Shown piece after piece: positions 37,385 to 47,454 of a stretch of DNA of 64,000 nucleotides (position 1 is the stretch's first letter; every line of letters starts with the position of its first letter). The notes beneath the pieces are model-generated. The model saw nothing but the letters and a program-made list of their open reading frames with translations. It was not told the DNA's origin and ran no database searches. A program made the position numbers and the translations under genes. Origin of the DNA: Jiella mangrovi (lineage in GTDB: Bacteria; Pseudomonadota; Alphaproteobacteria; Rhizobiales; Rhizobiaceae); contig NZ_JAGJCF010000005.1 in the NCBI RefSeq assembly GCF_017815135.1, positions 248,001 through 312,000 on the forward strand, read 5' to 3'.

Positions 37385-39432
37385 CAGTTCGCCGCGTCCT
37401 TCTGCGGGGTGGTCTCGGCAGACTTCACCCACCAGGCGAAGGGGTCGATGGTCGAGTAGCCCGGGCGCTTGCCGCTCATGCCGAACTTGTCCCAATAGGC
37501 CAGCCACATTTCCGGCTTGTACCATTGCGGGACGACGTAATACTCCCACAGCATCACCCGATCGAGCGCCCGCGTCGCGGCGACGAGATCGTCGCGGTCT
37601 TTGGCGTAGACGATGTCGTTGATCAGCGCGTCGATCGCCGGGTTCTTGATGCCGGCATAGTTGCGGCTGCCGGGCGAATCGGCTGCCCCACTCGACCAGA
37701 AGTCCCGCTGTTCGTTGCCGGGCGACATCGACTGCGGATAGTATTTCATGCCGACCAACTCGAAGTCGAAATTCGTCAGCCGCTCGATATACTGGTTCGT
37801 GTCGACGATCCGGATGGTCGCATCGATGCCGAGGCGTTTCAGACTGTCGGCATAGGGCTGGAGCGTGCGGGCGTCGGTGGGATCGTTGCCGAGCATCTCG
37901 ATCGAGAACTGCCGGCCGGACTTGGCGTCGACGAGCTTCGTGCCCTTCAGTTCGTAGCCTGCCTGCTTGAACAGATCGAGCGCCTTTCTCAGATTGTCGC
38001 GGACCGAACGGTTGTCGGTATAGACCGGCAGCTTGAATTCCTGGGTGAAGACCTCCGGCGGGATCTCATTCTTCAGCGGCTCGAGGAACTTCAGCTCCCG
38101 CTCGCTCGGCAGGCCGCGCGAGGCAAGCTCGCTGTTGTCGAAATAGCTCGACATGCGCTCGTAAAGGCCGAAGAACAGCGACTTGTTCATGTCCTCGAAA
38201 TTGTAGGCCAGCGTCAGCGCCTCGCGCACCCGGCGGTCCTGGAATTTCGGCAACCGGTTGTTGAGGACATAGGCCTGCATCGACTCGACCTGATGGTCGG
38301 GGATCGTCGCCTTCTTGACTTCGCCCTTCTCGAAGGCGGGGAAGTTGTATTCCTGCGCCCAGCGGCGCGAGCTGTTCTCGATCCGGTAGTCGTCGAGGCC
38401 GCCTTTCTTGAAGGCCTCCCAGGCGGCATTGGTGTCGCGCAGATAGGTGTAGTCGATTCTGTCGTAGTTGTAGCGGCCCTTGTGAGGCGCGATGTCGGCG
38501 GCCCAATAGTCCTTCACCCGGTCCCATTCGATCGACTGGCCGGTGACGAATTTGCCGATCTCGTAGGGGCCGGAGCCGAGCGGCGGCTCCATGGTCGGCT
38601 GCGAGATGTCCCGCTTCTTGCCGTCGGGGCCCGTGCCTTCCCACCAGTGCTTCGGCAGGACTGTGAGATCGCCCATGATGTGCGGCAATTCGCGGTTGCC
38701 GGTCTGGTCGAAGGTGAAGGTCACCTCGCGCTCGCCGGTCTTCTCGGCCTTGACCACGTTCTTGTAGTAGGTCGCCCACTGCGGATGCAGGGATTTCAGC
38801 GTCTTGAAGCTCCAGATCACGTCCTCGACAGTGATCGGCTCGCCGTCGTGGAAGCGCGCATTCGGGTTGAGCCGGAAAGTGACGAAGGAGTCGTCTTCGG
38901 GAAAGCGCACGGCCTCCGCGATCATCGCGTAGGTCACCGACGGCTCGTCCGTCGATTGCTCCATCAGCGTGTCGTAGAGGAGGCCGCCGCCGAAATTGGC
39001 GAGCCCCGCCGCCGGCGTGCCGCGCACGACGAAGGGGTTGAAGCTGTCATAGGAGCCGATCGCGACCTGATCCAGCGTGCCGCCCTTCGGCGCATCCGGG
39101 TTGACGTAGTCATAGTGCTTGAAATCCGGCGGGTATTTCGACGGCTCGGCCAGTGTCATCGAGGTCTGCCATTCGCCGGCGGTCGAAAGATCGGCAGAAC
39201 CTGTCTTGGCCGCAGCCTGGCTCGCTGCCGTCTGATCGCTTGCCGCGCCGCTCTTTGCGGGGGCCGGCGAAACCGCGCCCGGCGAAGAGGTTTCCGCTTC
39301 CGCAGGGGCCGTCGTCTCGACGCTGGCGCCGGCCCCTTTCTCCTGAGCATGCACCTGCGAAAAGGACAACGCGATGGACAGGCAGGAGGTCGCGAGGAGC
39401 TGGGCGGCGCGTGTCGGGATCGGCAAGGGCAA
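37384..39432 (-). CDS. YejA-like peptide-binding protein, first copy (Sec signal)
   Basis: About 682-aa solute-binding protein of family 5 with a Sec-type signal (TRAAQLLATSCLSIALSFSQVHA). A low-complexity Ala/Ser/Glu/Pro stretch follows (about residues 30-85) before the folded part begins at AGEWQTSMTLAEP. Fold markers are FKHYDYVNPDAPKGG, GSGPYEIGKFVTGQSIEWDRV and QAYVLNNRLPKFQDRRVREAL. It is the first gene of the yej operon. TTG at 39432 and TTG at 39426 are both possible; the second has the better 8-nt spacing from GGAG. Confidence 0.9.
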   Translation of the reverse strand: MPLPIPTRAAQLLATSCLSIALSFSQVHAQEKGAGASVETTAPAEAETSSPGAVSPAPAKSGAASDQTAASQAAAKTGSADLSTAGEWQTSMTLAEPSKYPPDFKHYDYVNPDAPKGGTLDQVAIGSYDSFNPFVVRGTPAAGLANFGGGLLYDTLMEQSTDEPSVTYAMIAEAVRFPEDDSFVTFRLNPNARFHDGEPITVEDVIWSFKTLKSLHPQWATYYKNVVKAEKTGEREVTFTFDQTGNRELPHIMGDLTVLPKHWWEGTGPDGKKRDISQPTMEPPLGSGPYEIGKFVTGQSIEWDRVKDYWAADIAPHKGRYNYDRIDYTYLRDTNAAWEAFKKGGLDDYRIENSSRRWAQEYNFPAFEKGEVKKATIPDHQVESMQAYVLNNRLPKFQDRRVREALTLAYNFEDMNKSLFFGLYERMSSYFDNSELASRGLPSERELKFLEPLKNEIPPEVFTQEFKLPVYTDNRSVRDNLRKALDLFKQAGYELKGTKLVDAKSGRQFSIEMLGNDPTDARTLQPYADSLKRLGIDATIRIVDTNQYIERLTNFDFELVGMKYYPQSMSPGNEQRDFWSSGAADSPGSRNYAGIKNPAIDALINDIVYAKDRDDLVAATRALDRVMLWEYYVVPQWYKPEMWLAYWDKFGMSGKRPGYSTIDPFAWWVKSAETTPQKDAAN

Positions 39433-39590
39433 GTCTCCGTAGGGGCATTCCGTTTGTCGAACAGCGGTTTGACCACAGCTTTATGGCGGTCTTCGGGAGG
39501 CCTTGCCAAGTCAGAAGGCCTTCTTTTCGCTGGTGGTGCGGATCACGTTCCCGCGTTGCACGTCCCGCGCCCTTGCTCGCCGCGCAAACG

Positions 39591-39619
39591 AAAAGCCCCG
39601 GCGAGGGGCCGGGGCTTTT
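39591..39619 (-). terminator. Intrinsic terminator after the cytochrome c gene
   Basis: A perfect 12-bp stem AAAAGCCCCGGC/GCCGGGGCTTTT with a 5-nt loop, 29 bp beyond the cytochrome c stop codon on the minus strand. It separates the cytochrome gene from the yej operon. Confidence 0.8.
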
Positions 39620-39647
39620 CGATCATGCCTGACGACGGGCGTTGGAA

Positions 39648-40907
39648 CTACTGGCCCTTCCTGGCTCCGTCCTCGTCGAAGCTCGCGAGATAGGCGATGA
39701 CGTTGTCGATATCCGCCTCGTTCTTCAGGCCCGGGAAGGACATTTTCGTGCCCGGCGCCACGGCCCTCGGGTCGGCGAGCCAGGCCTTCAGCTCCTCGAC
39801 GGTCCAGGTCGGATGCTCTTCGGCATAGGACTTGAGCGCCGAGGAGAAGCTGTAGCCATCCACCGCGGCGATCTTCTCGCCCAGGATGCCGTTCAGCTCC
39901 GGCCCGATCTTGTTCTTGGCGCCTTCGCCGACCGCATGGCAGGCCTTGCACTTGTTGAAGACCTTCTCGCCGGCAGCCGGATCGCCGGCGAGGGCGGTCT
40001 GGGTCGGCTCGCTTGCTTCCGGAGCTGCGGCCGGGGCGGCCGCGCTGTCTTCGCCTGTGGGCTGGGCTTCGCCTGCGCCTGCGCCTGCCTCGCCGGAAGC
40101 CTGTTCACCGCCGGCGGCCTGATCGTCCCCGCCAGCAGCCGCGGCGGGAGGAGCCGGCTGTTCGCCCTGCACACCATCCTCGGCCATCTGTGCCTGGGTC
40201 GTCGCGTCGCTGCTTTCGGTCGGCGCTGATTCCGGTGCGGCACCGGTTTCGGGCGGCATCTGCGCCTCTTCGCCGCCTTCGCCCATCTTGGTCGTCGTCG
40301 CCGGGTTCGTCACTTCGGCGGTTTCTGCCGAGGCCGCTTCGCCCTCGGCGGGAGCCTCGGGCAGCGGCGCGGGATTGTCGGAAAGCGTGTGCAGATAGGC
40401 AATGAGATCGGCGCGATCTTCGGGGCTCTTCAGCCCGGCAAAGCCCATCGCCGTGCCACTCACATAGCCCTTCGGGTTCTTCAGGAAGCCGTAGAGGTGC
40501 TCGTAGTCCCACTTGACGGAGCCGCCCTCGGAGAACTCCTTCATGCCGGCAGAATAGTTGAAGTCGGAGACCGAGGCGATGGGCCGCATGACCACGTCCC
40601 ACAGATGCGGGCCGACCTTGTTGGGGCCGCCCTTCTCGCCGGAGTGGCAGGCGCTGCACTTCTTGAAGACGTTGGCGCCGCTCTCGGCGCTGGCCGTCTG
40701 GAGAAGGGCCGCGATCGGGGGATCTTCCTCTGCGACCTCGTTGCCGGCGGCTTCGCCTTCGCCAGGTTCTGCGGCGACGATTTCGTAGCCTGGTTGCTCG
40801 GGGGCTTCGGAGTGAAACAGACCCTCTGCGAGGAGACTGCCGCCGAACAGCACGAAAATGGTGCCGAGAACGGCACCGAAGATCTTGTTGGCCTCAAACG
40901 AATCCAT
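39648..40907 (-). CDS. Membrane-anchored di-haem cytochrome c (CycM-like, duplicated haem domain)
   Basis: 419 aa. An uncleaved N-terminal helix (about 10-29) anchors it in the inner membrane, facing the periplasm. Two class I cytochrome c domains follow. The first has CSACH (84-88) and axial Met in GTAMGF (154). The second has CKACH (320-324) and axial Met in GTKMSF (389). A 125-residue Ala/Pro/Gly/Glu-rich linker (about 181-305) joins them. Rhizobial CycM at the same locus (next to kdsB-pheA) carries one haem and is about 180 aa, so this looks like a duplicated version. It probably carries electrons from the bc1 complex to an oxidase. Confidence 0.9.
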   Translation of the reverse strand: MDSFEANKIFGAVLGTIFVLFGGSLLAEGLFHSEAPEQPGYEIVAAEPGEGEAAGNEVAEEDPPIAALLQTASAESGANVFKKCSACHSGEKGGPNKVGPHLWDVVMRPIASVSDFNYSAGMKEFSEGGSVKWDYEHLYGFLKNPKGYVSGTAMGFAGLKSPEDRADLIAYLHTLSDNPAPLPEAPAEGEAASAETAEVTNPATTTKMGEGGEEAQMPPETGAAPESAPTESSDATTQAQMAEDGVQGEQPAPPAAAAGGDDQAAGGEQASGEAGAGAGEAQPTGEDSAAAPAAAPEASEPTQTALAGDPAAGEKVFNKCKACHAVGEGAKNKIGPELNGILGEKIAAVDGYSFSSALKSYAEEHPTWTVEELKAWLADPRAVAPGTKMSFPGLKNEADIDNVIAYLASFDEDGARKGQ

Positions 40908-41102
40908 TGTCGGGACCGACCCTCCCCATCAATTGCCACAACCCTACCGTTCCCGGCAGACCCCCAAGTAGACGCGCCGGACCCTAGGTGTTTTGCCGAT
41001 TCATGGCAACATCTGTAGAAGGCCGGGCGACGGGGCTTTTTGTCACTTTCTAAAATGTGGCTCAAGGTCTGAAGAAACACATTGCAGTTGATCGAAAGTC
41101 TT

Positions 41103-41831
41103 ATGTCGACACTCGTTCTCATCCCCGCCCGTCTCGGTTCGACGCGGCTGCCCAGGAAAGCTCTCGCCGACATCGCCGGTAAACCCATGGTCGTGCATGT
41201 TGCCGAAAGGGCAGCGGCGGCGGCCGTCGGACGTGTCGTCGTCGCAACCGATGCCGAGGAAATCCGCCAGGCCGTCGAGGCCGCGGGCTTTGAGGGCGTG
41301 ATGACCTCGGTCGATCACCAGTCGGGCTCGGACCGCATCTTCGAGGCCTTACGCAAGGTCGATCCGGGCGGCGAGGCGGAAACGATCATCAACGTCCAGG
41401 GCGATCTGCCGACGATCGAGCCGGCGCTGATCCGCCGCGCGCTGTCGCCCTTCGATGATCCGCGCTGCGACATCGCGACGCTCGCCGCCGAAATCGCCGA
41501 TGACCACGAGCGCACGAACTCCGACGTCGTCAAGCTGGTCGGCTCGCCGATCGGCCATGAGCGGCTTCACGCGCTTTATTTCACCCGGGCGACGGCGCCC
41601 TGGGGGCCGGGGCCGCACTATCATCACATCGGGCTTTATGCGTATCGCCGCGCGAGCCTTGAGCGTTTCGTCTCGCTGGCCCCGTCGACGCTCGAAAAGC
41701 GCGAGAAGCTCGAGCAGCTGCGGGCCTTGGAAAACGGGATGCGAATCGACGCCGAAATCGTCGATACCGTGCCGCTTGGCGTCGATGGGCCGGACGATCT
41801 TGCCCGGGCCCGCGAAATCCTGGGAGCATGA
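41103..41831 (+). CDS. kdsB: 3-deoxy-manno-octulosonate cytidylyltransferase
   Basis: 242-aa enzyme that activates KDO as CMP-KDO for lipopolysaccharide core synthesis. The family start [27 protein letters not shown], the [11 protein letters not shown] nucleotide loop and [16 protein letters not shown] are all present. The ATG at 41103 fits the family; an upstream TTG at 41082 is unlikely. Its end overlaps pheA. Divergent from the cytochrome c gene. Confidence 0.95.
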   Translation: MSTLVLIPARLGSTRLPRKALADIAGKPMVVHVAERAAAAAVGRVVVATDAEEIRQAVEAAGFEGVMTSVDHQSGSDRIFEALRKVDPGGEAETIINVQGDLPTIEPALIRRALSPFDDPRCDIATLAAEIADDHERTNSDVVKLVGSPIGHERLHALYFTRATAPWGPGPHYHHIGLYAYRRASLERFVSLAPSTLEKREKLEQLRALENGMRIDAEIVDTVPLGVDGPDDLARAREILGA

Positions 41832-41833
41832 CG

Positions 41834-42799
41834 ATGGCAGACGACCGCCCGATGATCGCCTTTCAGGGCGAACCCGGCGCGAATTCCGACATGGCGGTGA
41901 GAGACGTCTTCGGTGACGCCTATGAGGCGCTGCCTTGTCCGTCCTTCGACGACGCCTTCGCCGCGCTCAAGGCGAGGACGGTCGAGCACGAGGGCCGCGA
42001 GCGCCGGGTCGAGCGGGCGATGATCCCGATCGAGAATACCCTGGCCGGCCGCGTCGCCGACATCCACCTGCTGATGCCCGATTCCGGGCTGTCGATCGTC
42101 GGCGAACACTTCATGCCGATCCATTTTCAGCTGATGACGCTGCCCGGCGTCAAGCGGACGGAAATCCGCAGCGTGTCGAGCCACATCCATGCGCTCGGGC
42201 AGTGCCGCAAATATCTGCGCTCGAACGGCTGGAAGCCACAGGTCGCAGGCGACACGGCGGGGGCGGCACGAGAGGTGTCCGAGGCCGGTGATCGCAGCCG
42301 AGCGGCTCTCGCCCCTAGGCTCGCGGCCGAATATTACGGCCTGTCGATTCTGGAGGAGGACGTCGAGGACGCCTCCAACAACGTCACCCGCTTCGTCATC
42401 CTGGCCGATCCCGGCCAGCAGCCCTTCGCCGACGCTGACGAGCAGCGGCTCAGCCTCTGGGCGGCGCGCGATCCCGAACCCAGCGACGACGGGCGGCAGA
42501 TGATCAGCCGCGACGTGGTGACCACCTTCGTTTTTCGCGTGAGGAACATTCCGGCCGCGCTCTACAAGGCGCTCGGCGGCTTTGCCACCAACGGCATCAA
42601 CATGACCAAGCTGGAGAGCTACCAGCTCGGCGGAAGCTTTTCGGCGACGCTGTTTTATGCCGACGTCGAGGGGCACCCGCATGATCCGGCGCTCGGGCGA
42701 GCACTGGAGGAGTTGCGGTTCTTCTCGGCCGAATACCGCACTCTCGGCGTCTACCGCGCGGCGGAGAACCGTCAGGCGCTGCTGTTGCCGGGGGAGTGA
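41834..42799 (+). CDS. pheA: Prephenate dehydratase
   Basis: Monofunctional prephenate dehydratase of the phenylalanine pathway, about 321 aa, without a chorismate mutase domain. The catalytic domain begins IAFQGEPGANSDMAV and has PIENTLAGRVADIH and the NNVTRFVIL motif with its catalytic Thr. A C-terminal ACT domain (about 220-310) includes the Phe-binding motif NMTKLESYQLGGSF. The ATG at 41834 is spaced 7 nt from GGGAG; the ATG at 41828 overlaps kdsB as ATGA. The kdsB-pheA pairing is usual in rhizobia. Confidence 0.94.
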   Translation: MADDRPMIAFQGEPGANSDMAVRDVFGDAYEALPCPSFDDAFAALKARTVEHEGRERRVERAMIPIENTLAGRVADIHLLMPDSGLSIVGEHFMPIHFQLMTLPGVKRTEIRSVSSHIHALGQCRKYLRSNGWKPQVAGDTAGAAREVSEAGDRSRAALAPRLAAEYYGLSILEEDVEDASNNVTRFVILADPGQQPFADADEQRLSLWAARDPEPSDDGRQMISRDVVTTFVFRVRNIPAALYKALGGFATNGINMTKLESYQLGGSFSATLFYADVEGHPHDPALGRALEELRFFSAEYRTLGVYRAAENRQALLLPGE

Positions 42800-42828
42800 G
42801 AGGCCCGCGATCCGATGGCGTGCCGGCA

Positions 42829-42887
42829 GAAGCCGCCTTGCCCTTCGAGGCTGCGCTTCGCGCCGCACCTCAGGATGAGGCGGCTTC
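42829..42887. repeat. Palindromic element of the CCTCAGGATGAGG family between convergent genes
   Basis: GAAGCCGCCT (42829-42838) and AGGCGGCTTC (42878-42887) form a perfect outer stem. Inside lie CCCTTCGAGGCTGCG, CTTCGCGCCG and CACCTCAGGATGAGG, related to the copies at 18.2-18.6 kb. It sits after pheA and reaches into the 3' end of the hydrolase gene, supplying its stop codon. A bidirectional terminator role is likely. Confidence 0.7.
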
Positions 42888-43790
42888 CGCTCCACCACCT
42901 CGGCGCTCGGCTCTTTTCACGAACGTCAGGATCCTTTCCGGCAGGCCGGCGGTCTCCAGAAACGGCGCGTGGCCCTGACCGGCGACTTCGATCGTCTCCA
43001 TACCCTGATGGCGGTCTGCCATTTGCGCGACGGTGTCGCGGCTGAACAGCGACGAGTTCTCGCCGCGAATGACCAGGAGCGGGATGGCCTGCATCAGATC
43101 GAAGGCGTCCCAGAGTTCGGGCAGGGCGGTGTCGAGGTCCATGATCCGCAGTGGATCAAGCAGCTTGCGGTCATAGTCGCCGACGATCTTTCCCTCGCGC
43201 TCGGTGAAACCGGCGCGGGCCATGCGGGCGAAATCGTCGTGTGAGAGGGCGGGAAAGCTCGCGGCGTTCGCCGTGGCGACGGCGGCGATGGCCGCATCCC
43301 AGTCCGCATGGGATTCCACCACGCCGACGGTGTCCCGGATGTGCCTCAGACCCTCCGTCTCGATGCGCGGGCCGGCGTCGTTGAGCACGGCGCCGGCAAG
43401 GCAGGCGGGATGCATGGCCGCGAGGGCATGAATGATGAGGGCGCCGCGCGAGGTGCCGACGAAGACGGCGCGGGCGATGCCAAGATGGGCTAGGCCGGCG
43501 ATCGTGTCTGCGGCTTCGGCGGGCACCGTGTAGGTTTCGGCCGTTCCGGCCTGTTGCGACAGGCCGCGCCCGCGATAGTCGAAGGCGACGATCATCCGCT
43601 CGGGGTCGCGCTGGCGCACCGCGTAGGCGAATGCCGCAAAGTCGCGGGAATTGCGGGTCAGACCCGGCAGGCAGACGATCGGCAGCAGCGCGTCGTCGGC
43701 TGCGCTAGCCGCCCTTGCGCCCCACAGGCGTCCTGCGAGGCGCAGCCCGTCATGCTCGAAAGTGAAGGTCGTCGAATCGTCGCGCGTCAT
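42870..43790 (-). CDS. Alpha/beta-hydrolase fold protein
   Basis: 306 aa. The fold is clear: LPIVCLPGLTRNSRDFAAFA with the oxyanion region, AFDYRGRGLSQ, the nucleophile elbow GTSRGALI with Ser in place, a likely acid Asp before VIRGENSSLFS, and the His in VAGQGHAPFLE. The substrate is unknown; it resembles esterase or haloperoxidase-type hydrolases. The last residues (GGGAEAASS) are encoded by a palindromic repeat. The ATG at 43790 is chosen because the fold begins soon after it. It lies after slt on the same strand. Confidence 0.85.
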   Translation of the reverse strand: MTRDDSTTFTFEHDGLRLAGRLWGARAASAADDALLPIVCLPGLTRNSRDFAAFAYAVRQRDPERMIVAFDYRGRGLSQQAGTAETYTVPAEAADTIAGLAHLGIARAVFVGTSRGALIIHALAAMHPACLAGAVLNDAGPRIETEGLRHIRDTVGVVESHADWDAAIAAVATANAASFPALSHDDFARMARAGFTEREGKIVGDYDRKLLDPLRIMDLDTALPELWDAFDLMQAIPLLVIRGENSSLFSRDTVAQMADRHQGMETIEVAGQGHAPFLETAGLPERILTFVKRAERRGGGAEAASS

Positions 43791-43878
43791 CGTCGTCACT
43801 CCGCGTGCCGGTGCAAGGGGCGAAGCCCTTCTGGCACGAGCTAAGGCGGAGCAGGCGGATTTCGAGGCGCGCCGCGTC

Positions 43879-46065
43879 TCAGCCGCGACGCCCCCTGACG
43901 AGGTCGCTCTCGATCGAGAACGGCGCTCCGAGGCGGATCTTGTAGACCTCGTAGTTCTCCATGACCCGCTGCACGTAGTTGCGCGTCTCCGTGTAGGGGA
44001 TGCGCTCGACCCAATCGACCACCTGATCGAGCGACATGCCCCGCGGATCTCCGAAGCGCTCGATCCATTCGCGGGCGCGGCGCGGGCCGGCATTGTAGGC
44101 GGCGAAGGTGAGGACGTAGGAGCCGTCGAAATTGTCGATCTGATCGCCGAGATACTGGGCGCCGAGCGTTGCGTTGTAGCCCGGATCGGAGGTCAGCCGC
44201 GACGGCGAATAGGACACGCCCACCTTGCGCGCCATGCTCTTCGCCGTCCCCGGCATCAGCTGCAACAGGCCAAGAGCGCCCACCGGCGAGCGGGCCTTGG
44301 GATTGAAGGCGCTTTCCTGCCGGGCGATCGCATAGGCGAGCGCCTTGCCGGCGGCGGAGATGTTGGCGCTGGCCGGAATGACGCCGATCGGGAAGGCGAG
44401 CGCCGGCGCGTCGATGCCGCGCCAATAGGCGATCTTGCCGATCGACAGGACGAGGTGATGGTCGCCGCGCCGCTCGGCCATGACCGACAGAAGGGCGAGC
44501 TCGCCGGGGCTGTCGATCTCGCGCGCGAGATCGCGGTAGAGGATGTCGGCGCGCCAGTCGGAGCCGATCTGCTCCAGCCGCTGGATCGCCCTGACGGCCG
44601 GGCGGGCGAAGAAGCGGCTGCGCTCGGCCGAGGTCGGATTTGGAAACTCGATCGCGCCGGGGCTGTGGCCGAGCTTCGCGGCGGCGAGCTGGCCGTAGAA
44701 CGTCGCGGCATAATGAGCGGCGCGCTGGTAGTAGCCGCGGGCGTTGCTCGAACGGCCGGCCTCGGCGGCGCGGCCCAGCCAGTAGTAGCCACGCGAGATC
44801 GACAGTGGCTTGTTCGACATGTTGACGATGCGCGCGAAATGTCGCGAGGCCGTCGAGGCATCGCCGAGAAAGCGCAGGGCGATCCAGCCGGCGTGGAATT
44901 CGGCTTCCACCGCCTCGGCGGAATCCAGCGCCGAGTGGCCGGCCGCGATGCGATAGGCCTGTTTGGCCTTCCCCAGATCGAGGAGATCGCGGGCGACGAT
45001 GCGCCGCTCGTTCCACCAGGCGTCGGGGTCGATCAGCACCGCGGGGTCGCGGGGGGCGTTGGCCAGGACCTCGGCGGCCTTGTCGACCTTGCCGGCCTTT
45101 CGGTCGTATTCGACGACGGCGAGGAGATAGCCGGGGTCGGAACGCTGCGAGCGGGGAACGGCTGACAGGAGCCGCCCGGCATTGGCCTGATTGCGGATCA
45201 CCGCGGCGCGTGCGGCATAAAGCTCGCTCGCGCCGGCGAGCTTGGCGACGCGGCCGGCATCGGTCACCCTCTCGCGATAGAGCAGCATGTCCATGCGCGC
45301 CTTGTGATCGCTCGGGCCGATCAGCGTGCCGAATGTCGACAGCATCTGGCGTTCGGTCGCAGCATCCATGACCTCGCTGCGCCAGGTCTTATCGATCAGC
45401 GCCTTGGCGCGGCCGACATTGCCGACGCCCAGAAGGGCCTTGGCGAGCGCCATCGCGCCTTCCGGGCTCTCCGGGGCGGTGTTGGCGAAGGCGGCGAGAA
45501 CTTCCTGCGGCGGGCGGTTTTCGCGCCAGATCGCCTTTTCCGAATTGACACGCAGGGCCGACATGCCGGGCCAGCCGGCGAGCGTGCGGGCGGCGTTGGC
45601 GATGTCGACTGCCGGCACGTCCTTGCCGCCGGAGCGGGCAACCGCCCAGGTCAGGATGTCACGGTCGAGGGAGCCGGGCGTCATTCCCTCACGGATCTGG
45701 CGGGCCCGCATGGGGTTGCCGTCGGAGAGGGCCTGCAGCCCGTCCTTGAGAGCGCCATTGATCGGCTGCACCGGGCTGATGCTTCGCGGCATCGCCGCGA
45801 TCGAGGCGGTGAAGGCGGTCGAGGCCGGCGCAACTTCGGCCGGCGGGCGCCGGGGGATCGGCACCGAGGCGGGCATCTGTGTTGGGACAGGGGCGCCGAA
45901 TCTCGAGGCGTCGAGCGACATGCCGGTGCTGATCGCGCCCGGACGGGCGGTCGGCGTCGGCCCGACTTGTGGCAGGAAGTCGGTCTGCGCGAGCGACGGC
46001 ACCGGGACAAGCGTCGACGCGAGCAGGGCCATCAGGAATTTCGCGGCGCGCGTTTGGCTTTGCAT
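43879..46065 (-). CDS. slt: Soluble lytic murein transglycosylase (Slt70-like)
   Basis: About 728-aa periplasmic enzyme that cleaves peptidoglycan glycan strands. A signal peptide (MQSQTRAAKFLMALLASTLVPVPSLAQ) starts at the ATG at 46065, which has GAGG at suitable spacing. A long alpha-helical superhelix (SLT N-terminal type) spans about 90-560. The C-terminal catalytic domain has the Glu in ARQESAFNPKARSPVGALGLLQLMP and the AAYNAGPRRAREW motif. A Pro-rich stretch follows the signal. Divergent from dapA. Confidence 0.93.
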   Translation of the reverse strand: MQSQTRAAKFLMALLASTLVPVPSLAQTDFLPQVGPTPTARPGAISTGMSLDASRFGAPVPTQMPASVPIPRRPPAEVAPASTAFTASIAAMPRSISPVQPINGALKDGLQALSDGNPMRARQIREGMTPGSLDRDILTWAVARSGGKDVPAVDIANAARTLAGWPGMSALRVNSEKAIWRENRPPQEVLAAFANTAPESPEGAMALAKALLGVGNVGRAKALIDKTWRSEVMDAATERQMLSTFGTLIGPSDHKARMDMLLYRERVTDAGRVAKLAGASELYAARAAVIRNQANAGRLLSAVPRSQRSDPGYLLAVVEYDRKAGKVDKAAEVLANAPRDPAVLIDPDAWWNERRIVARDLLDLGKAKQAYRIAAGHSALDSAEAVEAEFHAGWIALRFLGDASTASRHFARIVNMSNKPLSISRGYYWLGRAAEAGRSSNARGYYQRAAHYAATFYGQLAAAKLGHSPGAIEFPNPTSAERSRFFARPAVRAIQRLEQIGSDWRADILYRDLAREIDSPGELALLSVMAERRGDHHLVLSIGKIAYWRGIDAPALAFPIGVIPASANISAAGKALAYAIARQESAFNPKARSPVGALGLLQLMPGTAKSMARKVGVSYSPSRLTSDPGYNATLGAQYLGDQIDNFDGSYVLTFAAYNAGPRRAREWIERFGDPRGMSLDQVVDWVERIPYTETRNYVQRVMENYEVYKIRLGAPFSIESDLVRGRRG

Positions 46066-46403
46066 GGACATCCTCGTCGGGCGTCGAACACTGGGGCGTG
46101 GCGCCGGGCAATCCGGTTCCGCCATGGTTTTCAAATCTCTCACAACTGCCGTTAAGGTCGTGTTACCGCGCCTGATTTCCGGCCTGGCCGCGACGGTGAC
46201 GTCACCGCTTGTTTCCCCCGTCGCGCTTCAATATGTTCGCCTCTCCAACGAAGGGTCGGCAACGGTTCACGCCCGGCGGGGGAGGCTGTCAGCTGACGCT
46301 CGCGAGGCGCGACTGCCGGTTCGCCGATCCGCGGCGGCCGGCGGTGGCTTTCTCGAAGACAAGAAGAAACTCCACGGCTTTGTCCGGGATGGGGAAACAT
46401 ACG
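46066..46403. promoter_or_regulatory. 338-bp divergent promoter region between slt and dapA
   Basis: It must contain the promoters of both genes. I could not single out a near-consensus promoter or a strong palindrome. A GGATGGGGAA stretch just before 46404 serves as the dapA ribosome site. No gene of its own is credible. Confidence 0.5.
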
Positions 46404-47285
46404 ATGTTCAATGGCTCGATTCCGGCGCTGGTGACGCCTTTTGCCGAGGACGGCGGCTTTGCCGAAGACGTCTTTGCCGACTTCGTCGAATGGCAGATAT
46501 CGGAAGGCTCGAGCGGGCTGGTCCCGGTCGGCACCACGGGGGAAAGCCCCACCCTCAGTCATGACGAACACAAGCGCGTCGTCGACGCTTGCGTCAAGGT
46601 CGCGGCGAGTCGCGTTCCCGTGATCGCGGGGGCGGGCTCGAACAACACCGACGAAGCGATCGATCTCGCCAGATTCGCCGAAAAGGCAGGAGCTGACGGT
46701 CTTCTGGTGGTGACGCCCTACTACAACAAGCCGAACCAGCGCGGCCTTTACGCCCATTACGCGGCGATCGCCAAGGCGGTGTCGCTGCCGATCCTGATCT
46801 ACAACATCCCGGGCCGCTCGATCATCGACATGACACCAGAGACGATGGGCCGGCTGGCATCGGACTTCTCCAACATCGTCGGCGTGAAGGACGCGACGGC
46901 GAAGGTCGATCGCGTCTCGGAACAGCGGGCGACCTGCGGCACCGATTTCGTGCAGCTTTCGGGCGAGGATGCGACCGCGCTCGGCTTCAACGCCCATGGC
47001 GGGCACGGCTGCATCTCGGTGACGGCGAATGTCGCGCCGCGGCTTTGCGCCGAAATGCAGGCGGCTTGCGCGCGCGGCGACTATGCGGGCGCCGTCGAGG
47101 TGCAGGATCGCCTGATGCCGCTGCACAAGGCGCTGTTCATCGAACCGAGCCCGACCGGCGTGAAGTATGCCCTGGAAAAGCTCGGCAAGGTGGCCAATTC
47201 GGTCCGTCTGCCGCTGGTTTCGGTGGAAGCCTCCACCGGCGAGGCGATCGATCGCGCATTACGCCACGCCGGCCTTTTGAACTGA
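46404..47285 (+). CDS. dapA: 4-hydroxy-tetrahydrodipicolinate synthase
   Basis: 293-aa enzyme that condenses pyruvate and aspartate semialdehyde in lysine and meso-diaminopimelate synthesis. The Schiff-base lysine is in [11 protein letters not shown], the catalytic Tyr in [13 protein letters not shown], and the TTGESPTLS loop near residue 45 is conserved, as are YNIPGRS and the [10 protein letters not shown] loop. The ATG at 46404 is preferred; an ATG at 46389 would add five residues. It precedes smpB, as in other rhizobia. Confidence 0.95.
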   Translation: MFNGSIPALVTPFAEDGGFAEDVFADFVEWQISEGSSGLVPVGTTGESPTLSHDEHKRVVDACVKVAASRVPVIAGAGSNNTDEAIDLARFAEKAGADGLLVVTPYYNKPNQRGLYAHYAAIAKAVSLPILIYNIPGRSIIDMTPETMGRLASDFSNIVGVKDATAKVDRVSEQRATCGTDFVQLSGEDATALGFNAHGGHGCISVTANVAPRLCAEMQAACARGDYAGAVEVQDRLMPLHKALFIEPSPTGVKYALEKLGKVANSVRLPLVSVEASTGEAIDRALRHAGLLN

Positions 47286-47454
47286 CAGCCTTACACCGGC
47301 GCTTCGCATCCCAGTCGAGCAGCGCGCGCAAGTCCGGCGATGCGCCCCGCAGGCGGCATTCCCTGGCAGCCTGCGCCGGCCGGCACCAAATGTCGGGTCG
47401 GCATGAGCCGCCCAAGTAACAAGGATATGCGCTTTCCGGCGCATGAAACTGACC

